Positions 25,963 through 35,402 of a stretch of DNA of 64,000 bases are shown here, piece by piece. The notes under the pieces are model-generated. The model saw only the letters and a program-made list of their open reading frames with translations. It was not told where the DNA came from and made no database searches. The DNA lies in NCBI GenBank assembly GCA_963524305.1, contig CAURGH010000001.1, positions 1-64,000 on the forward strand, written 5' to 3'. Position numbers and translations under genes: made by a program. How positions within the stretch are numbered: the first letter of the stretch is position 1; each line of letters begins with the position of its first letter. The stretch comes from JABCPH02 sp963524305 (GTDB lineage: Bacteria > Fusobacteriota > Fusobacteriia > Fusobacteriales > Leptotrichiaceae).

Positions 25963-26748
25963 ATGATAGAAAAGAAAATATATTATGTCTGGATAGGAAA
26001 TGCAAAAAAGCCAGATATTTTCTACAAATGTTTAGAATCATGGAAAAAGAATTTACCAGATTTTGAGATAATTGAGATTAATGAGAAAAATTTTGACATG
26101 GAAAAACATCTTGCAAAAAATAGTTTTTTTCGTGAATGTTATGAAAGACGATTGTGGGCATATGTTTCAGATTATATGAGAGTACATTTTATGTATGAAA
26201 ATTCAGGAATTTATGTTGATACAGATATGGAAATAATAAAAGATTTAACACCGATTTTAGAAGAAAAAATTTCTTTTTTTCAAGAACAAAAAAACGAAAA
26301 ATCAAAAAAAATGAATTTTTTCATAGGCTACGAAGATGAAAAGCATATAAGTGTTGGAATTTTTGGAACAGCGAAACACAATGAGGTATTGAAAGATATA
26401 TATGAGTTTTATGAAAAAGATATTTGGGAAAAACCGATTTGGACGATACCAAAGATTTTCACTTACATTTTTGAGAAAAGATATAATTTGAGTGAAAAGC
26501 GAGAAAATTTATTGAAAAATGGAGAAATAGTGATTTTTCCAAAAAAATATTTTTATCCTTACGGTTTTCATGAAAAATATACAGATGATTGCATAAAGCC
26601 GGAAACTTATGGAATACATTGGTGGAATGATAGTTGGAGCAGTTTAAAGGCTAGATTGTTTTTGGAAACAAAACATTTATCAGGAGTAAAAAAATTAGTG
26701 AAAAAGGCTAGAATAATCGCCAGATATTATTTAAAAGAAAAAAGGTAA
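25963..26748 (+). CDS. Glycosyltransferase with DXD motif (GT32-like)
   Basis: 261 residues. Opening KIYYVWIGNAKKPDI and the later segment YVSDYMRVHFMYENSGIYVDTDMEI (quoted in part: SGIYVDTDME, DxD at about residues 86-88) are the signature of the Gly_transf_sug (GT32) group found in capsule and O-antigen loci. The C-terminal GIHWWNDSWS is also typical, with His and Trp near the active site. The sugar donor is not known. It is followed by a separate promoter, so the first three genes may form one transcript. Confidence 0.87.
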   Translation: MIEKKIYYVWIGNAKKPDIFYKCLESWKKNLPDFEIIEINEKNFDMEKHLAKNSFFRECYERRLWAYVSDYMRVHFMYENSGIYVDTDMEIIKDLTPILEEKISFFQEQKNEKSKKMNFFIGYEDEKHISVGIFGTAKHNEVLKDIYEFYEKDIWEKPIWTIPKIFTYIFEKRYNLSEKRENLLKNGEIVIFPKKYFYPYGFHEKYTDDCIKPETYGIHWWNDSWSSLKARLFLETKHLSGVKKLVKKARIIARYYLKEKR

Positions 26749-26755
26749 GAAAAAT

Positions 26756-26784
26756 TTGGTAGATATTAAAAAAAGTGATATAAT
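26756..26784 (+). promoter_or_regulatory. Candidate promoter inside the glycan cluster
   Basis: TTGGTA (26756-26761), 17-base spacer, TATAAT (26779-26784) with TGA before the -10. It would drive the EEP-family gene and the downstream glycosyltransferases. Confidence 0.55.
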
Positions 26785-26844
26785 TGAATGAAAAGTTCAT
26801 CTACAATGATGGGACAAAAAAAGGTTAGGAGATAAATTAGAAAA

Positions 26845-27618
26845 ATGAGTAAATTTAAAAAAATATTGTTGTCGTTGATGATTGCAGGGGCAACCGTTAG
26901 CTGGGCAAAAGAATTAAGATTAATGACTTATAATATTTATGGTGCGAGATTGACTAATGGAAGAAAGTTAGGAGAAAGCATAAAACCTTATAAGCCAGAT
27001 TTTGTATCGCTTCAAGAAGTAGATAAATACACTAAAAGAAGTAAATTTAGAGATGTAACAATGGATATAGCAGCAGAATTGGGATACCAATATTATTATT
27101 TTCAAAAATCAAGAAATTATGATGGTGGAGAATACGGAATATCCTTTATTTCAAGATACCCATTAGAAAAAATTTATTCGTATGAATTACCATCTGATGG
27201 GATTGAAAGAAGACAGATGATAATTGCTGAACTAGATAAAAAAGTGTTTGGGAAAAAAGTTTTGATTATGAATACACATTTGGATTTTCAAACTAAGTTA
27301 AAATCTGAAGAAATGAATTCAATTGATGTGTTTACTAATTTTTTTGATAAAGATGATATTAAATTTTTAAATGGAGATTTGAATATTTTACCAACAACAA
27401 CTTATTATACAGGACTTACTAGAAATTGGAGAGATACTTATATGGAGGACAAAAAGGAAAATCTTAGAACACTAAAAGATCCTAGAATTGACTATATTTT
27501 TGGAAGTAAGTCGAAAAAATGGAAAGTGAAAGAAAGTTATTTCATAAAAGATGGTTCTCAAGATTGGACAAAATTATCTGATCACTTGCCATATATGGCG
27601 ATTGTAGATATAAAATAG
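26845..27618 (+). CDS. Secreted endonuclease/exonuclease/phosphatase family protein
   Basis: 257 residues with a signal peptide (about 1-21, ending WAKE region) and an EEP domain. The whole active site is visible: Asn in MTYNIYG, Glu in SLQEVD, the HLD of NTHLDF, NGDLNI (Asp, Asn) and the closing LSDHLPY with its catalytic His. Members include DNases, sphingomyelinases and phosphoinositide phosphatases, so the substrate cannot be told. An extracytoplasmic EEP protein within a polysaccharide cluster is unusual; it might act on a phospholipid or a lipid-linked phosphate, but this is inference. Confidence 0.88.
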   Translation: MSKFKKILLSLMIAGATVSWAKELRLMTYNIYGARLTNGRKLGESIKPYKPDFVSLQEVDKYTKRSKFRDVTMDIAAELGYQYYYFQKSRNYDGGEYGISFISRYPLEKIYSYELPSDGIERRQMIIAELDKKVFGKKVLIMNTHLDFQTKLKSEEMNSIDVFTNFFDKDDIKFLNGDLNILPTTTYYTGLTRNWRDTYMEDKKENLRTLKDPRIDYIFGSKSKKWKVKESYFIKDGSQDWTKLSDHLPYMAIVDIK

Positions 27619-27636
27619 AGAAAAGGAGGGAAATTG

Positions 27637-28476
27637 ATGAAAGTTTCATTGATTATGCCTACAATTAATGTTACAAAAGAACTTGACTTATTTTTGAAAA
27701 GTTTAGTACAACAGACGTATCAGGATTTTGAATTGATAGTGGTGGATCAAAATCCGGACAAACGAGCGTTAGATATTGTAATGAAATATGAAGATAAGAT
27801 AGAAATAAAATATATAAGAAGTTCTCAAAAAGGATTGAGTTTGAACAGGAATAAAGGTCTTATAGCTAGAGAAGGGGAAATTGTTGGTTTTCCTGATGAT
27901 GATTGTGAATACCAGCCAGATACGATTGAGAAAGTAGTGTCGTTTTTTGAGAAGAAAAGGGCATATAGAATTTATTCATGTCGAACACTTGAGCGTGGAA
28001 AAGATTATGGGACAGGAATAATGGAAACTACTGATATGGATATAAAGCCAAATAATGTTTCAAAAACGGTTAAATCAATAACTTTTTTTGTGAATTATAG
28101 ACAAGATGAAATTGTCTTATTTGATGAAAATTTAGGAGTGGGTTCGGTTTTTGGAAGTGGAGAAGAAACAGATTATGTTTTAACACTGTTGCATAAAGGT
28201 TATAAAGGTAGATATTATGCGAATGATATTATTTTTCATCCAGCAAAAAAAGGAAATTATGCTGACTTAGAGAGAGCCTATAAATATGCTTTAGGCTATG
28301 GAGCGTTAGTGAAAAAAGAAGTGAAATTAAGAAAAAATTATTTCTACATTTTTGAATATTGGAAAAAATTATTGAGAAGTTTTGCAGGAATGATTGTTAC
28401 AAAAAATAGAAGTTATCATAGAGTTGTTTTGAAAGGAAGAATACAGGGGTTTAAGAATTATCAAGTTAGAAAATAG
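27637..28476 (+). CDS. Glycosyltransferase family 2
   Basis: 279 residues. MKVSLIMPTINVTKELDLFL and FELIVVDQNPDKRA begin the GT-A fold, and GFPDDDCEYQPD (about 88-99) carries the DxD-type metal site. FGSGEETDYVLTLLHKGYKGRYY is the typical acceptor-side ED motif. Start at ATG 27637, seven bases after AGGAGGG; the overlapping TTG at 27634 is less likely. Confidence 0.9.
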   Translation: MKVSLIMPTINVTKELDLFLKSLVQQTYQDFELIVVDQNPDKRALDIVMKYEDKIEIKYIRSSQKGLSLNRNKGLIAREGEIVGFPDDDCEYQPDTIEKVVSFFEKKRAYRIYSCRTLERGKDYGTGIMETTDMDIKPNNVSKTVKSITFFVNYRQDEIVLFDENLGVGSVFGSGEETDYVLTLLHKGYKGRYYANDIIFHPAKKGNYADLERAYKYALGYGALVKKEVKLRKNYFYIFEYWKKLLRSFAGMIVTKNRSYHRVVLKGRIQGFKNYQVRK

Positions 28477-28496
28477 CGATAAAGAAAGGGTTAAAG

Positions 28497-29711
28497 ATGG
28501 ATAAAATTAAATGTTTAATCAATATGTTAATAGCATATTTCTTGTTTCCTTTTACTAAGAAAAAGTTTAAAGGACGAAAAATTTGGTTAGTTGGTGGAAA
28601 TGCGGGAGAATTGTATGTTGATAATGGAAGAGCGATTTATGAGTATTTACGTGCAAAACCTGAGATAGAAGAATTTTGGGTTTTGAATGAAGGTGCGAAA
28701 ATTAGGAAGAAAATTTTAGGTGGAAAGTTGATAAAAGGCAGTGTTAATGCATACTTGTATTTTATGCATGCAGAAGTTGTATTATTTTCCCACTCAATTT
28801 CAGCTGATATTGCTCCGTATTTGTTTGTTGTACCATTTGTGAATAGATTTCATTACAAAACGTTGAAAGTATTCTTGAATCATGGGACAGTTGGATTTAA
28901 AGTTAGAAAAGCGATGAATGCTAAAACAGAAAAGATAGCAGAAGAGTTGGTAAAATCTTATGATGTTAATATTTGTGATTCTGAATTTGAGAGAAAAATA
29001 AAAACGGAAACTTGGTGGGAAGTTCCTGCAAATACGGCTTTTGTGACAGGATATCCAAGATATGACAAGTTGTATCGAGTGGAAGTTAATGAAAAAGAAA
29101 TTTTCTTTATGCCGACTTGGAGAAACTGGATTAAGTTGGAAGATACTAAAATTGAGGATACAGAGTATTTTAAAAATATTATGGAGCTTGTAACGAATGA
29201 AAAATTGAATAAATTTTTAGAAGAAAATAATATAAAGTTTAATATTTACATTCATCAGTTGATGCAAGATTATTTAAAGAGTTTTAGCAAAATAAAGTTA
29301 GGGAAAAATGTTCGATTATTGCCAAAAGAAAGTGAAATTACGGAGGAATTGCAAAAATCTAAGGTTTTGATTACGGACTATTCGAGTGTTGCATATGATT
29401 TCTTTTATTTGAAAAAACCAATTTTATTTTTTCAGTTTGATAAAGACGAATATCAGAAAAAGGTTGGGTCGTATGTTGATTTGGATAAGGAATTATTTGG
29501 AAAAGCGGTTTATAATGTGGATGAATGTGTTCAAGGAATTATAGATTTAACAAATAGTAATTTTAAATATGAAAAAAATTTGTATGAGAAAATTGAAAAA
29601 TTGCGACCGAAATTTTTGAAATATTCGGATAAAGCGAACTGTGATAGAGTGTATGATTTAATTTTGAAAAAACTTGGAGAAAGAAATGAGAAAGAAAATA
29701 ATAAAAGATAA
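28497..29711 (+). CDS. CDP-glycerol:glycerophosphotransferase family protein (TagB/TagF-like)
   Basis: 404 residues of the Glyphos_transf family. A short N-terminal hydrophobic part is followed by the family's LNHGTVGFKVRK (His about residue 123) and the C-terminal active-site region VLITDYSSVAYDFFYLKKPILFF (quoted in pieces: ITDYSSV, LKKPILFF), with KYSDKANCDRV at the end. Members transfer glycerol-phosphate or ribitol-phosphate from CDP-polyol onto a glycan or lipid-linked acceptor. This hints that the surface polymer may carry polyol phosphate. No CDP-glycerol synthesis gene (tagD) is in the window. The next gene overlaps its 3' end by 26 bases. Confidence 0.87.
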   Translation: MDKIKCLINMLIAYFLFPFTKKKFKGRKIWLVGGNAGELYVDNGRAIYEYLRAKPEIEEFWVLNEGAKIRKKILGGKLIKGSVNAYLYFMHAEVVLFSHSISADIAPYLFVVPFVNRFHYKTLKVFLNHGTVGFKVRKAMNAKTEKIAEELVKSYDVNICDSEFERKIKTETWWEVPANTAFVTGYPRYDKLYRVEVNEKEIFFMPTWRNWIKLEDTKIEDTEYFKNIMELVTNEKLNKFLEENNIKFNIYIHQLMQDYLKSFSKIKLGKNVRLLPKESEITEELQKSKVLITDYSSVAYDFFYLKKPILFFQFDKDEYQKKVGSYVDLDKELFGKAVYNVDECVQGIIDLTNSNFKYEKNLYEKIEKLRPKFLKYSDKANCDRVYDLILKKLGERNEKENNKR

Positions 29712-30447
29712 AGTTTCGATTATAACACCGATGTATAATGCTGAAAAATTTATTGGAAAGACGATTGATTCGGTATTAGCTCAAACCTATGAAAATTGGG
29801 AATTACTGATAATGAATGATATGTCGAGGGATAACAGTTGTGAGGTTGTTAAAAAGCACTCAAAAATGGATGCGAGGATAAGACTTATAAATGCTAGTAA
29901 AAATGTAGGTGTAGTCAAAGGTAGAAATAAACTGATTGATATTGCAGAAGGTGAATTTATTGCTTTTCTTGATGCAGATGATTATTGGCATAAGGATAAG
30001 TTGGAAAAACAGATTAAGTTTATGAAAGAAAAAGATGCTGCAATTAGTTGTACAGATTATACGAGAGTTACTGAAAATGAGCAACCGATTAATGAAATAA
30101 AGGTAAAAAGTGAAATAACATATACAGATTTATTGAAAAATAACTATATGGGATGTTTGACAGTGATGTATAATGTTTCTAAAGTTGGAAAAAGATATTT
30201 TAAAGAGCGTGAAAAAAATGAAGATTATGTGCTTTGGCTAGAAATTATTAAAGAAGTAAAAAAAGTTTACGGATTGCAAGAAAATCTTGCATTTTATCGA
30301 GTGCTGGATAATTCTAGATCGAGTAATAAGTTTGCAGCTGCAAAGGTTCGATGGGATATTTATCGAAAAGAAGAAGGTTTGTCAGTGTTGAAGTCAGCTT
30401 ATTATTTTGTGATTTATGCGATAATTGCGTTATTGAAAACAAAATAG
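29686..30447 (+). CDS. Glycosyltransferase family 2
   Basis: 253 residues. KVSIITPMYNAEKFIGKTIDSVL and WELLIMNDMSRDNS begin the GT-A fold; FIAFLDADDYWHKDKL holds the DxDD metal site. The segment EKNEDYVLWLEI is the usual ED-type acceptor motif. It resembles WcaA/TuaG-like transferases. ATG at 29686 is preferred to TTG at 29674, with GGAGA just before. Overlap with the gene before it suggests coupling. Confidence 0.92.
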   Translation: MRKKIIKDKVSIITPMYNAEKFIGKTIDSVLAQTYENWELLIMNDMSRDNSCEVVKKHSKMDARIRLINASKNVGVVKGRNKLIDIAEGEFIAFLDADDYWHKDKLEKQIKFMKEKDAAISCTDYTRVTENEQPINEIKVKSEITYTDLLKNNYMGCLTVMYNVSKVGKRYFKEREKNEDYVLWLEIIKEVKKVYGLQENLAFYRVLDNSRSSNKFAAAKVRWDIYRKEEGLSVLKSAYYFVIYAIIALLKTK

Positions 30448-30475
30448 AATTATTATTTAGAAAAGGAAGGGAAAA

Positions 30476-31759
30476 ATGGCAGTAAGTAGTGTAAGAAAAA
30501 ATTATTCTTATTTATTTGGAATTTTAGTAGTCATGGTTTATTTTATCGGACTACTGATTGTGAATAGGGAGCTTGGTTTTAAAAATGCATTGGTAATTGT
30601 GGGTGCGATGATTTTGTACTATGTGGCAAATGTATTTAATGTTTATACGAGCAAATATCGATTGCGTGATATGATAATTGTTACAGGAATAAATGCAATA
30701 ACAGCTTTGGCGACAATATTTTTGAAAATATTTAATTATTATGAGGGAATAATAATTTTTGGGATTATGGCGATGTTTCAAATAGCATTTAGATATATTG
30801 TCATTACAGGATTAGTTGGTAGACAGAGAATTATGTTCGTTGGGGAAAATGGATATACGAATGATTTGTTAGAAAGTATTAAAGTTGACGAACAGTATAA
30901 ATTAATTGGTTTTTTGAAAAATGAGGAAAGTTCTACGATAGAAAAAACAATTACAAATTTGTGGAAATCAAAAAGAATGGATATTGTAGTTGATTTTTCT
31001 GAAAATTTGTTATCTGATGCGAAATTAGTGGATAAATTGTTAGAGTACAAGCTAGAAGGAATGCAGTATTATAATTATTTGGAATTTTATGAAATGTATG
31101 AGAGAAAGTTGCCGATTTCAGATTTAAGTCCAGAATGGTTTTTGAAAAATACAGGTTTTGAAATTTATCATAATAGTTTTAATTTGAAGGCAAAAAGAAT
31201 ATTAGATTTGATTTTTGCAGTGATAATCAGTATTTGTGTTTTTCCAATTATGATTTTTGCAGCGATAATAATTAAATTAGAGTCAAAAGGTCCTGTTTTT
31301 TTTATACAAGAAAGAATTGGTGAGGGAAATAAACCGTTTAAAATTATAAAGTTTCGTTCGATGACGACTGATGCAGAAAAAGATGGTCCAAAATGGGCAG
31401 TAAAAAATGATAACAGAGTTACAAAATGGGGGAAAATCATGAGAGCAACTAGAATTGATGAATTACCTCAATTGTGGAATGTTTTAAAGGGAGAAATGAG
31501 CTTTGTAGGGCCTAGACCTGAGAGAGAGTTTTTCATTCAGCAATTAGAGAAGGAAATAAAGTATTATAATTTACGACATACTGTAAAACCTGGACTTACT
31601 GGTTGGGCACAAGTAATGTATCCGTATGGTGCAAGTGTTGAGGATGCTTACAGAAAATTACAATACGATTTATACTATATAAAAAATCACGATCTTTTGT
31701 TTGATGTAAAAGTGTTGTTAAAGACAGTGAATATTGTTATTTTTGGAAAAGGGAGATAA
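30476..31759 (+). CDS. Polyprenyl-phosphate sugar-1-phosphate transferase (initiating glycosyltransferase)
   Basis: A 427-residue polyisoprenyl-phosphate hexose-1-phosphate transferase. The N-terminal half has four or so membrane segments and a CoA-binding-like domain. The C-terminal catalytic half starts with the membrane re-entrant RILDLIFAVIISICVFP, then KIIKFRSMTTDAE, TRIDELPQLWNVLKGEMSFVGPRPE and KPGLTGWAQ, all diagnostic for the WbaP/WcaJ family. It should load the first sugar on undecaprenyl phosphate. It stands last in the cluster, only three bases before smc, so smc may be read from the same transcript. Confidence 0.95.
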   Translation: MAVSSVRKNYSYLFGILVVMVYFIGLLIVNRELGFKNALVIVGAMILYYVANVFNVYTSKYRLRDMIIVTGINAITALATIFLKIFNYYEGIIIFGIMAMFQIAFRYIVITGLVGRQRIMFVGENGYTNDLLESIKVDEQYKLIGFLKNEESSTIEKTITNLWKSKRMDIVVDFSENLLSDAKLVDKLLEYKLEGMQYYNYLEFYEMYERKLPISDLSPEWFLKNTGFEIYHNSFNLKAKRILDLIFAVIISICVFPIMIFAAIIIKLESKGPVFFIQERIGEGNKPFKIIKFRSMTTDAEKDGPKWAVKNDNRVTKWGKIMRATRIDELPQLWNVLKGEMSFVGPRPEREFFIQQLEKEIKYYNLRHTVKPGLTGWAQVMYPYGASVEDAYRKLQYDLYYIKNHDLLFDVKVLLKTVNIVIFGKGR

Positions 31760-31762
31760 AAA

Positions 31763-34700
31763 ATGTATTTAAAAGCACTAGAAATCAATGGTTTTAAATC
31801 ATTTGCAAATAAAACTGTTGTGGAATTCGACAATGGAATAACATCGATTGTTGGTCCAAATGGAAGTGGAAAAAGTAATATTTTGGATGCAATCTTATGG
31901 GTTTTAGGAGAGCAGAGCTATAAAAATATCCGTGCGAAAGAAAGTTCGGATATTATTTTTTCTGGCAGTAAAAGTCGAAAACCAAAATCGATGGCAGAAG
32001 TGAGTCTGATTATTGAAAATGAGGATAGATACTTGGATATTGATTTTTCTGAAATAAAGATTACGAGAAGAATTTTTAAATCTGGAGAAAATGAGTATTT
32101 GTTGAATAATAAGAAGGTTCGATTGAAAGATATTAATAATTTGTTTATCGATACAGGAATTGGAAAACAGGCATATTCGATAATTGGTCAAGGAAGAGTA
32201 GAGAGAATAATTAGTTCTTCACCAATGGAATTGAAGGAAATTATAGAGGAAGCAGCTGGAGTAAAAAGAGCTAAAAATGAAAAGGAAATTTCTGAGAAAA
32301 AATTAAAAGAAGTAAAAAATGAGATTGAGAAAATTGATTATGTTGAAAAAGATTTAGAAGTAAGAGTTAATTACTTGAAGAAAGAAAGTGAAAAAGCTAG
32401 ATTATTCAAGAGTTATACACAAAAAATTGATACTGAAAAATATATGATTTTAGAATATGGAATCAGTGAAAAAAACATTTTAAAGGCTGATTACGTGGCA
32501 AAAGATAAGCAACTGAAAAGTAAATTGGAAAATCTTCAAGAAGAATTTTTGAAGAAAAATTCAGTTTGGGAGAGTGAAAATAATCGTAGGGAAGAACTTT
32601 TTGAAAAATTGTCGGCCAAAAAGAAAGAGAATAAGGAAAATACTTTTGTGATAGATAATTTGAAAAATGAGTATTCTGAATTGGTAAAAAAACATTCTAA
32701 TTTAGAAATTGAGGCGAATGAAAAAGAGAAAAGAAAGGGAAATTTGAATGTTGATACGAATGAAAAAGAGGAAATTCTTAGAAAATCGAAAGAGGAATTA
32801 GATCAAATAAATAAGGAATTGAATGAGAAGAAAGCTCAAAAGGATGAAGTTGAAAAAAAGGTTCTTGAATTAAGAGAGAAAAAAAATAATATTGAAGAGG
32901 AAATTAAAAAGAGAACTCAGAAAAATTCTGATTTAGAAGTAGATAAAATTAAACTTAGAGGGGAAAATGAAGATTTAGAAAAAAGGGTTATTTCTGCGAA
33001 AAATGAGGGTAAAAAATATTTGGTTGAGAAAAAAGAAATTCAATTAGAAATTGAAAAAATTCAAAATGAAAAAGATGGTTTTGAGAGTAAAAAGGCTGAA
33101 AAGGAAGGTTTTAAATTAGAAAAAGAAGCTCAAATAAAACAATTGGATGATGAAATTGATGAGTTGAGAAGTGATTATTCGAGAATTAATAGTCAGAAAA
33201 ATGATTTGAGATATAAGTATGAAAATTTAGATTCAAAAAGACGAGCAAATATAAATATTATTGAGAAAAATGAGACGTTTAATAGAGGAATAAAATATAT
33301 TCTTAATGAGAAAATTGATGGTGTGATTGGTGCGTTTGTTAATTTGATTGATATTCCTGTTGGATATGAGGAAGCGATTCAAACTTTATCAGGTGGATTA
33401 TTTCAAGATATTATCGTAAAAAATACAGATATTGGGAAAAAATGTATTCAAATTTTGAAAGATAAAAAACTTGGAAGAGCATCGTTTTTACCAATTGAGA
33501 ATATTAAGACTGGAAAAATGTTGTCACAATTGCCAAAAGTTGAAGGTGTGATTGATTTTGCACGAAATATTGTTAAATATGATAAAAGTCTTGAAAAAAT
33601 AGTACAATTTGCGTATGGAAATGCGATCGTTGTAAAAAATTTAGATGTAGGAGCTCAATTATCGAAAAATGGTTTTAGTGACAGGATTATTACACTTGAA
33701 GGAGATATAATTACAGCTCGAGGTAGAATGACTGGAGGGTATTCTTTTAAAGGGAAAGACGAATTATTAGAACGAAAAAAAGAATTAAAGCTATTAGAAA
33801 AGGATTTACAGTCGATTTCTAGCGAGATAACAGGATTTGAAAAAAAATTAAAGGAAATTACAGAAAAAGCAGCAAAATTAGATTCTGCGAAAAAAGGAAT
33901 ACAAAATGAATTTAATGTATTTTTAAAGAATTACGAAGAATTTAATGCAGAGTATGACAATTTTAATTTAAAATTTGGTCAAAAAGAGAGAATTTTAAGA
34001 ACTTTGAATTATGAAATTACAGAAAATGAGAATTTTATCATTGAAAAGCAAGGAAAAATCTCGGAAAATGAGAGAATTGTTAAGGAAATTGAAAAGTATA
34101 TAGTGGAAAATAATTCTAAATTGGAATATTTGGAAAAGGAATTGCATAAAATTAGTAATTTGGATGAATATACTAATGAATTGAATACGATTGTAACGGA
34201 ATATGAAATTCTGAAAGTAAAAACAGAAAATAACAAAACGAGATATAGAGAAATTGAGGCTGATTACAATAAATTGGTTCGTGAATATCAGGAATTATTG
34301 GAATTTGAGAAAAAGAGAGATTTTTTGAAAGAGGAGTTTGAAACGAAAATCGATTCTAAAAAAGAGGAAATTGATAAAAAAGTTTTGGATAGCCAAAAGA
34401 ATTTTGAGGAAATTGAAAAAATTGAAAGTAATATAAAAGAGATTGAAAAACAAGAAAGAAATTTGATTCAGGAAGTTAAAGGGATTGAAATGAGAATCTT
34501 GAGTGAAAAAAATGAACATGACAAGTTGATGGAAAAAATTCTGAAAAATGAAAATGAATTGCAATCTCAGTTAGATGAGTTTGAAACTATTGAAAAGGAT
34601 AAAATCAAAGGAAATGAAGAATATTTTGAAGTGAAAAATGAGAACGAGTTGAATGCTTTAAAACGAAAATTGTCAATGAATCAAAAAAGTAGAGAAGAAA

Positions 34701-35293
34701 TTGGAAGTGTGAATTTAGCTTCTATTGAGGAATTTGAGAGAGAAAATGAACATTACACAAGCATTGTTAATCAGAAAAAAGATTTAATTGAAAGTAGAGA
34801 AGCTCTTTTCAAATTAATTGGAGAAATTGAAGTTGAAATTGTAAATAAATTTTCTTTTGCGTATGAAAAAATTAGCGAGAATTTTGAGTATATGTGTGAT
34901 ACTATTCTAAATGGTGCTGAAGGTGGCATAAAATTGACTAATCCTGAAGATTTATTAAAAACTGGATTGGAATTAAGTGTAAGATACAAAAATAAGCCAG
35001 AACAAACGCTAATGTTACTTTCTGGAGGAGAAAAATCAATGTTAGCAGTTTCTTTCATAATGGCGATATTTATGTTTAAACCAAGTCCATTTACGTTTTT
35101 CGATGAAATTGAAGCGGCGTTAGATGAAAAAAATACACAAAAAATAGTTGAAGTGCTACATAAATTTATCGATAAATCGCAATTTATCTTGATTACACAC
35201 AATAAAGAAACGATGAAAGGATCTCATAGACTTTATGGAGTGACTATGAATAAAGAGATTGGAGAAACTAAGCTAGTTTCGGTGGATATTTAA
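31763..35293 (+). CDS. smc: Chromosome segregation protein SMC
   Basis: An 1176-residue SMC, the core of the bacterial condensin with ScpA/ScpB. Walker A is VGPNGSGKSNILDAI (about residues 31-45). Two long coiled-coil arms (about 170-500 and 670-1020) flank the hinge (about 515-640, with GVIGAFVNLIDI and TARGRMTGG). The C-terminal ABC signature is LLSGGEKSMLAV and the Walker B FTFFDEIEAALDE. Length is standard. It directly follows the initiating sugar transferase; no ftsY, rnc or scp genes are adjacent. Confidence 0.97.
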   Translation: MYLKALEINGFKSFANKTVVEFDNGITSIVGPNGSGKSNILDAILWVLGEQSYKNIRAKESSDIIFSGSKSRKPKSMAEVSLIIENEDRYLDIDFSEIKITRRIFKSGENEYLLNNKKVRLKDINNLFIDTGIGKQAYSIIGQGRVERIISSSPMELKEIIEEAAGVKRAKNEKEISEKKLKEVKNEIEKIDYVEKDLEVRVNYLKKESEKARLFKSYTQKIDTEKYMILEYGISEKNILKADYVAKDKQLKSKLENLQEEFLKKNSVWESENNRREELFEKLSAKKKENKENTFVIDNLKNEYSELVKKHSNLEIEANEKEKRKGNLNVDTNEKEEILRKSKEELDQINKELNEKKAQKDEVEKKVLELREKKNNIEEEIKKRTQKNSDLEVDKIKLRGENEDLEKRVISAKNEGKKYLVEKKEIQLEIEKIQNEKDGFESKKAEKEGFKLEKEAQIKQLDDEIDELRSDYSRINSQKNDLRYKYENLDSKRRANINIIEKNETFNRGIKYILNEKIDGVIGAFVNLIDIPVGYEEAIQTLSGGLFQDIIVKNTDIGKKCIQILKDKKLGRASFLPIENIKTGKMLSQLPKVEGVIDFARNIVKYDKSLEKIVQFAYGNAIVVKNLDVGAQLSKNGFSDRIITLEGDIITARGRMTGGYSFKGKDELLERKKELKLLEKDLQSISSEITGFEKKLKEITEKAAKLDSAKKGIQNEFNVFLKNYEEFNAEYDNFNLKFGQKERILRTLNYEITENENFIIEKQGKISENERIVKEIEKYIVENNSKLEYLEKELHKISNLDEYTNELNTIVTEYEILKVKTENNKTRYREIEADYNKLVREYQELLEFEKKRDFLKEEFETKIDSKKEEIDKKVLDSQKNFEEIEKIESNIKEIEKQERNLIQEVKGIEMRILSEKNEHDKLMEKILKNENELQSQLDEFETIEKDKIKGNEEYFEVKNENELNALKRKLSMNQKSREEIGSVNLASIEEFERENEHYTSIVNQKKDLIESREALFKLIGEIEVEIVNKFSFAYEKISENFEYMCDTILNGAEGGIKLTNPEDLLKTGLELSVRYKNKPEQTLMLLSGGEKSMLAVSFIMAIFMFKPSPFTFFDEIEAALDEKNTQKIVEVLHKFIDKSQFILITHNKETMKGSHRLYGVTMNKEIGETKLVSVDI

Positions 35294-35308
35294 AGATTAT
35301 AATAAAAA

Positions 35309-35322
35309 TGACTTTTCAGTCA
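35309..35322. repeat. Short inverted repeat upstream of the hydrolase-mlaA pair
   Basis: TGACT and AGTCA flank a TTTC loop. There is no T-run on the + strand, so this is not an obvious smc terminator; read on the minus strand the hairpin is followed by TTTTT. It lies about 30 bases before the extended -10 and could be an operator. Confidence 0.35.
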
Positions 35323-35350
35323 AAAAAATAATGAAAAATTCTTAAAATTA

Positions 35351-35359
35351 TGTTATAAT
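35351..35359 (+). promoter_or_regulatory. Extended -10 element
   Basis: TG-T-TATAAT, 43 bases before the next start codon, with no good -35. Probably the promoter for the secreted hydrolase and mlaA. Confidence 0.5.
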
Positions 35360-35402
35360 CAAATACAAAAGATTTTTAAATTAAAAAAAAGGAGAATAGG
35401 TT

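Noticed and set aside
34771..35202. A 143-codon minus-strand open frame inside smc
   Set aside because: It mirrors the conserved SMC ATPase end; composition (Ser, Asn, Phe) is that of an AT-rich antisense frame.
35309..35322. Terminator for smc
   Set aside because: The hairpin has only five base pairs and is followed by A, not T, on the + strand; kept only as a possible operator.
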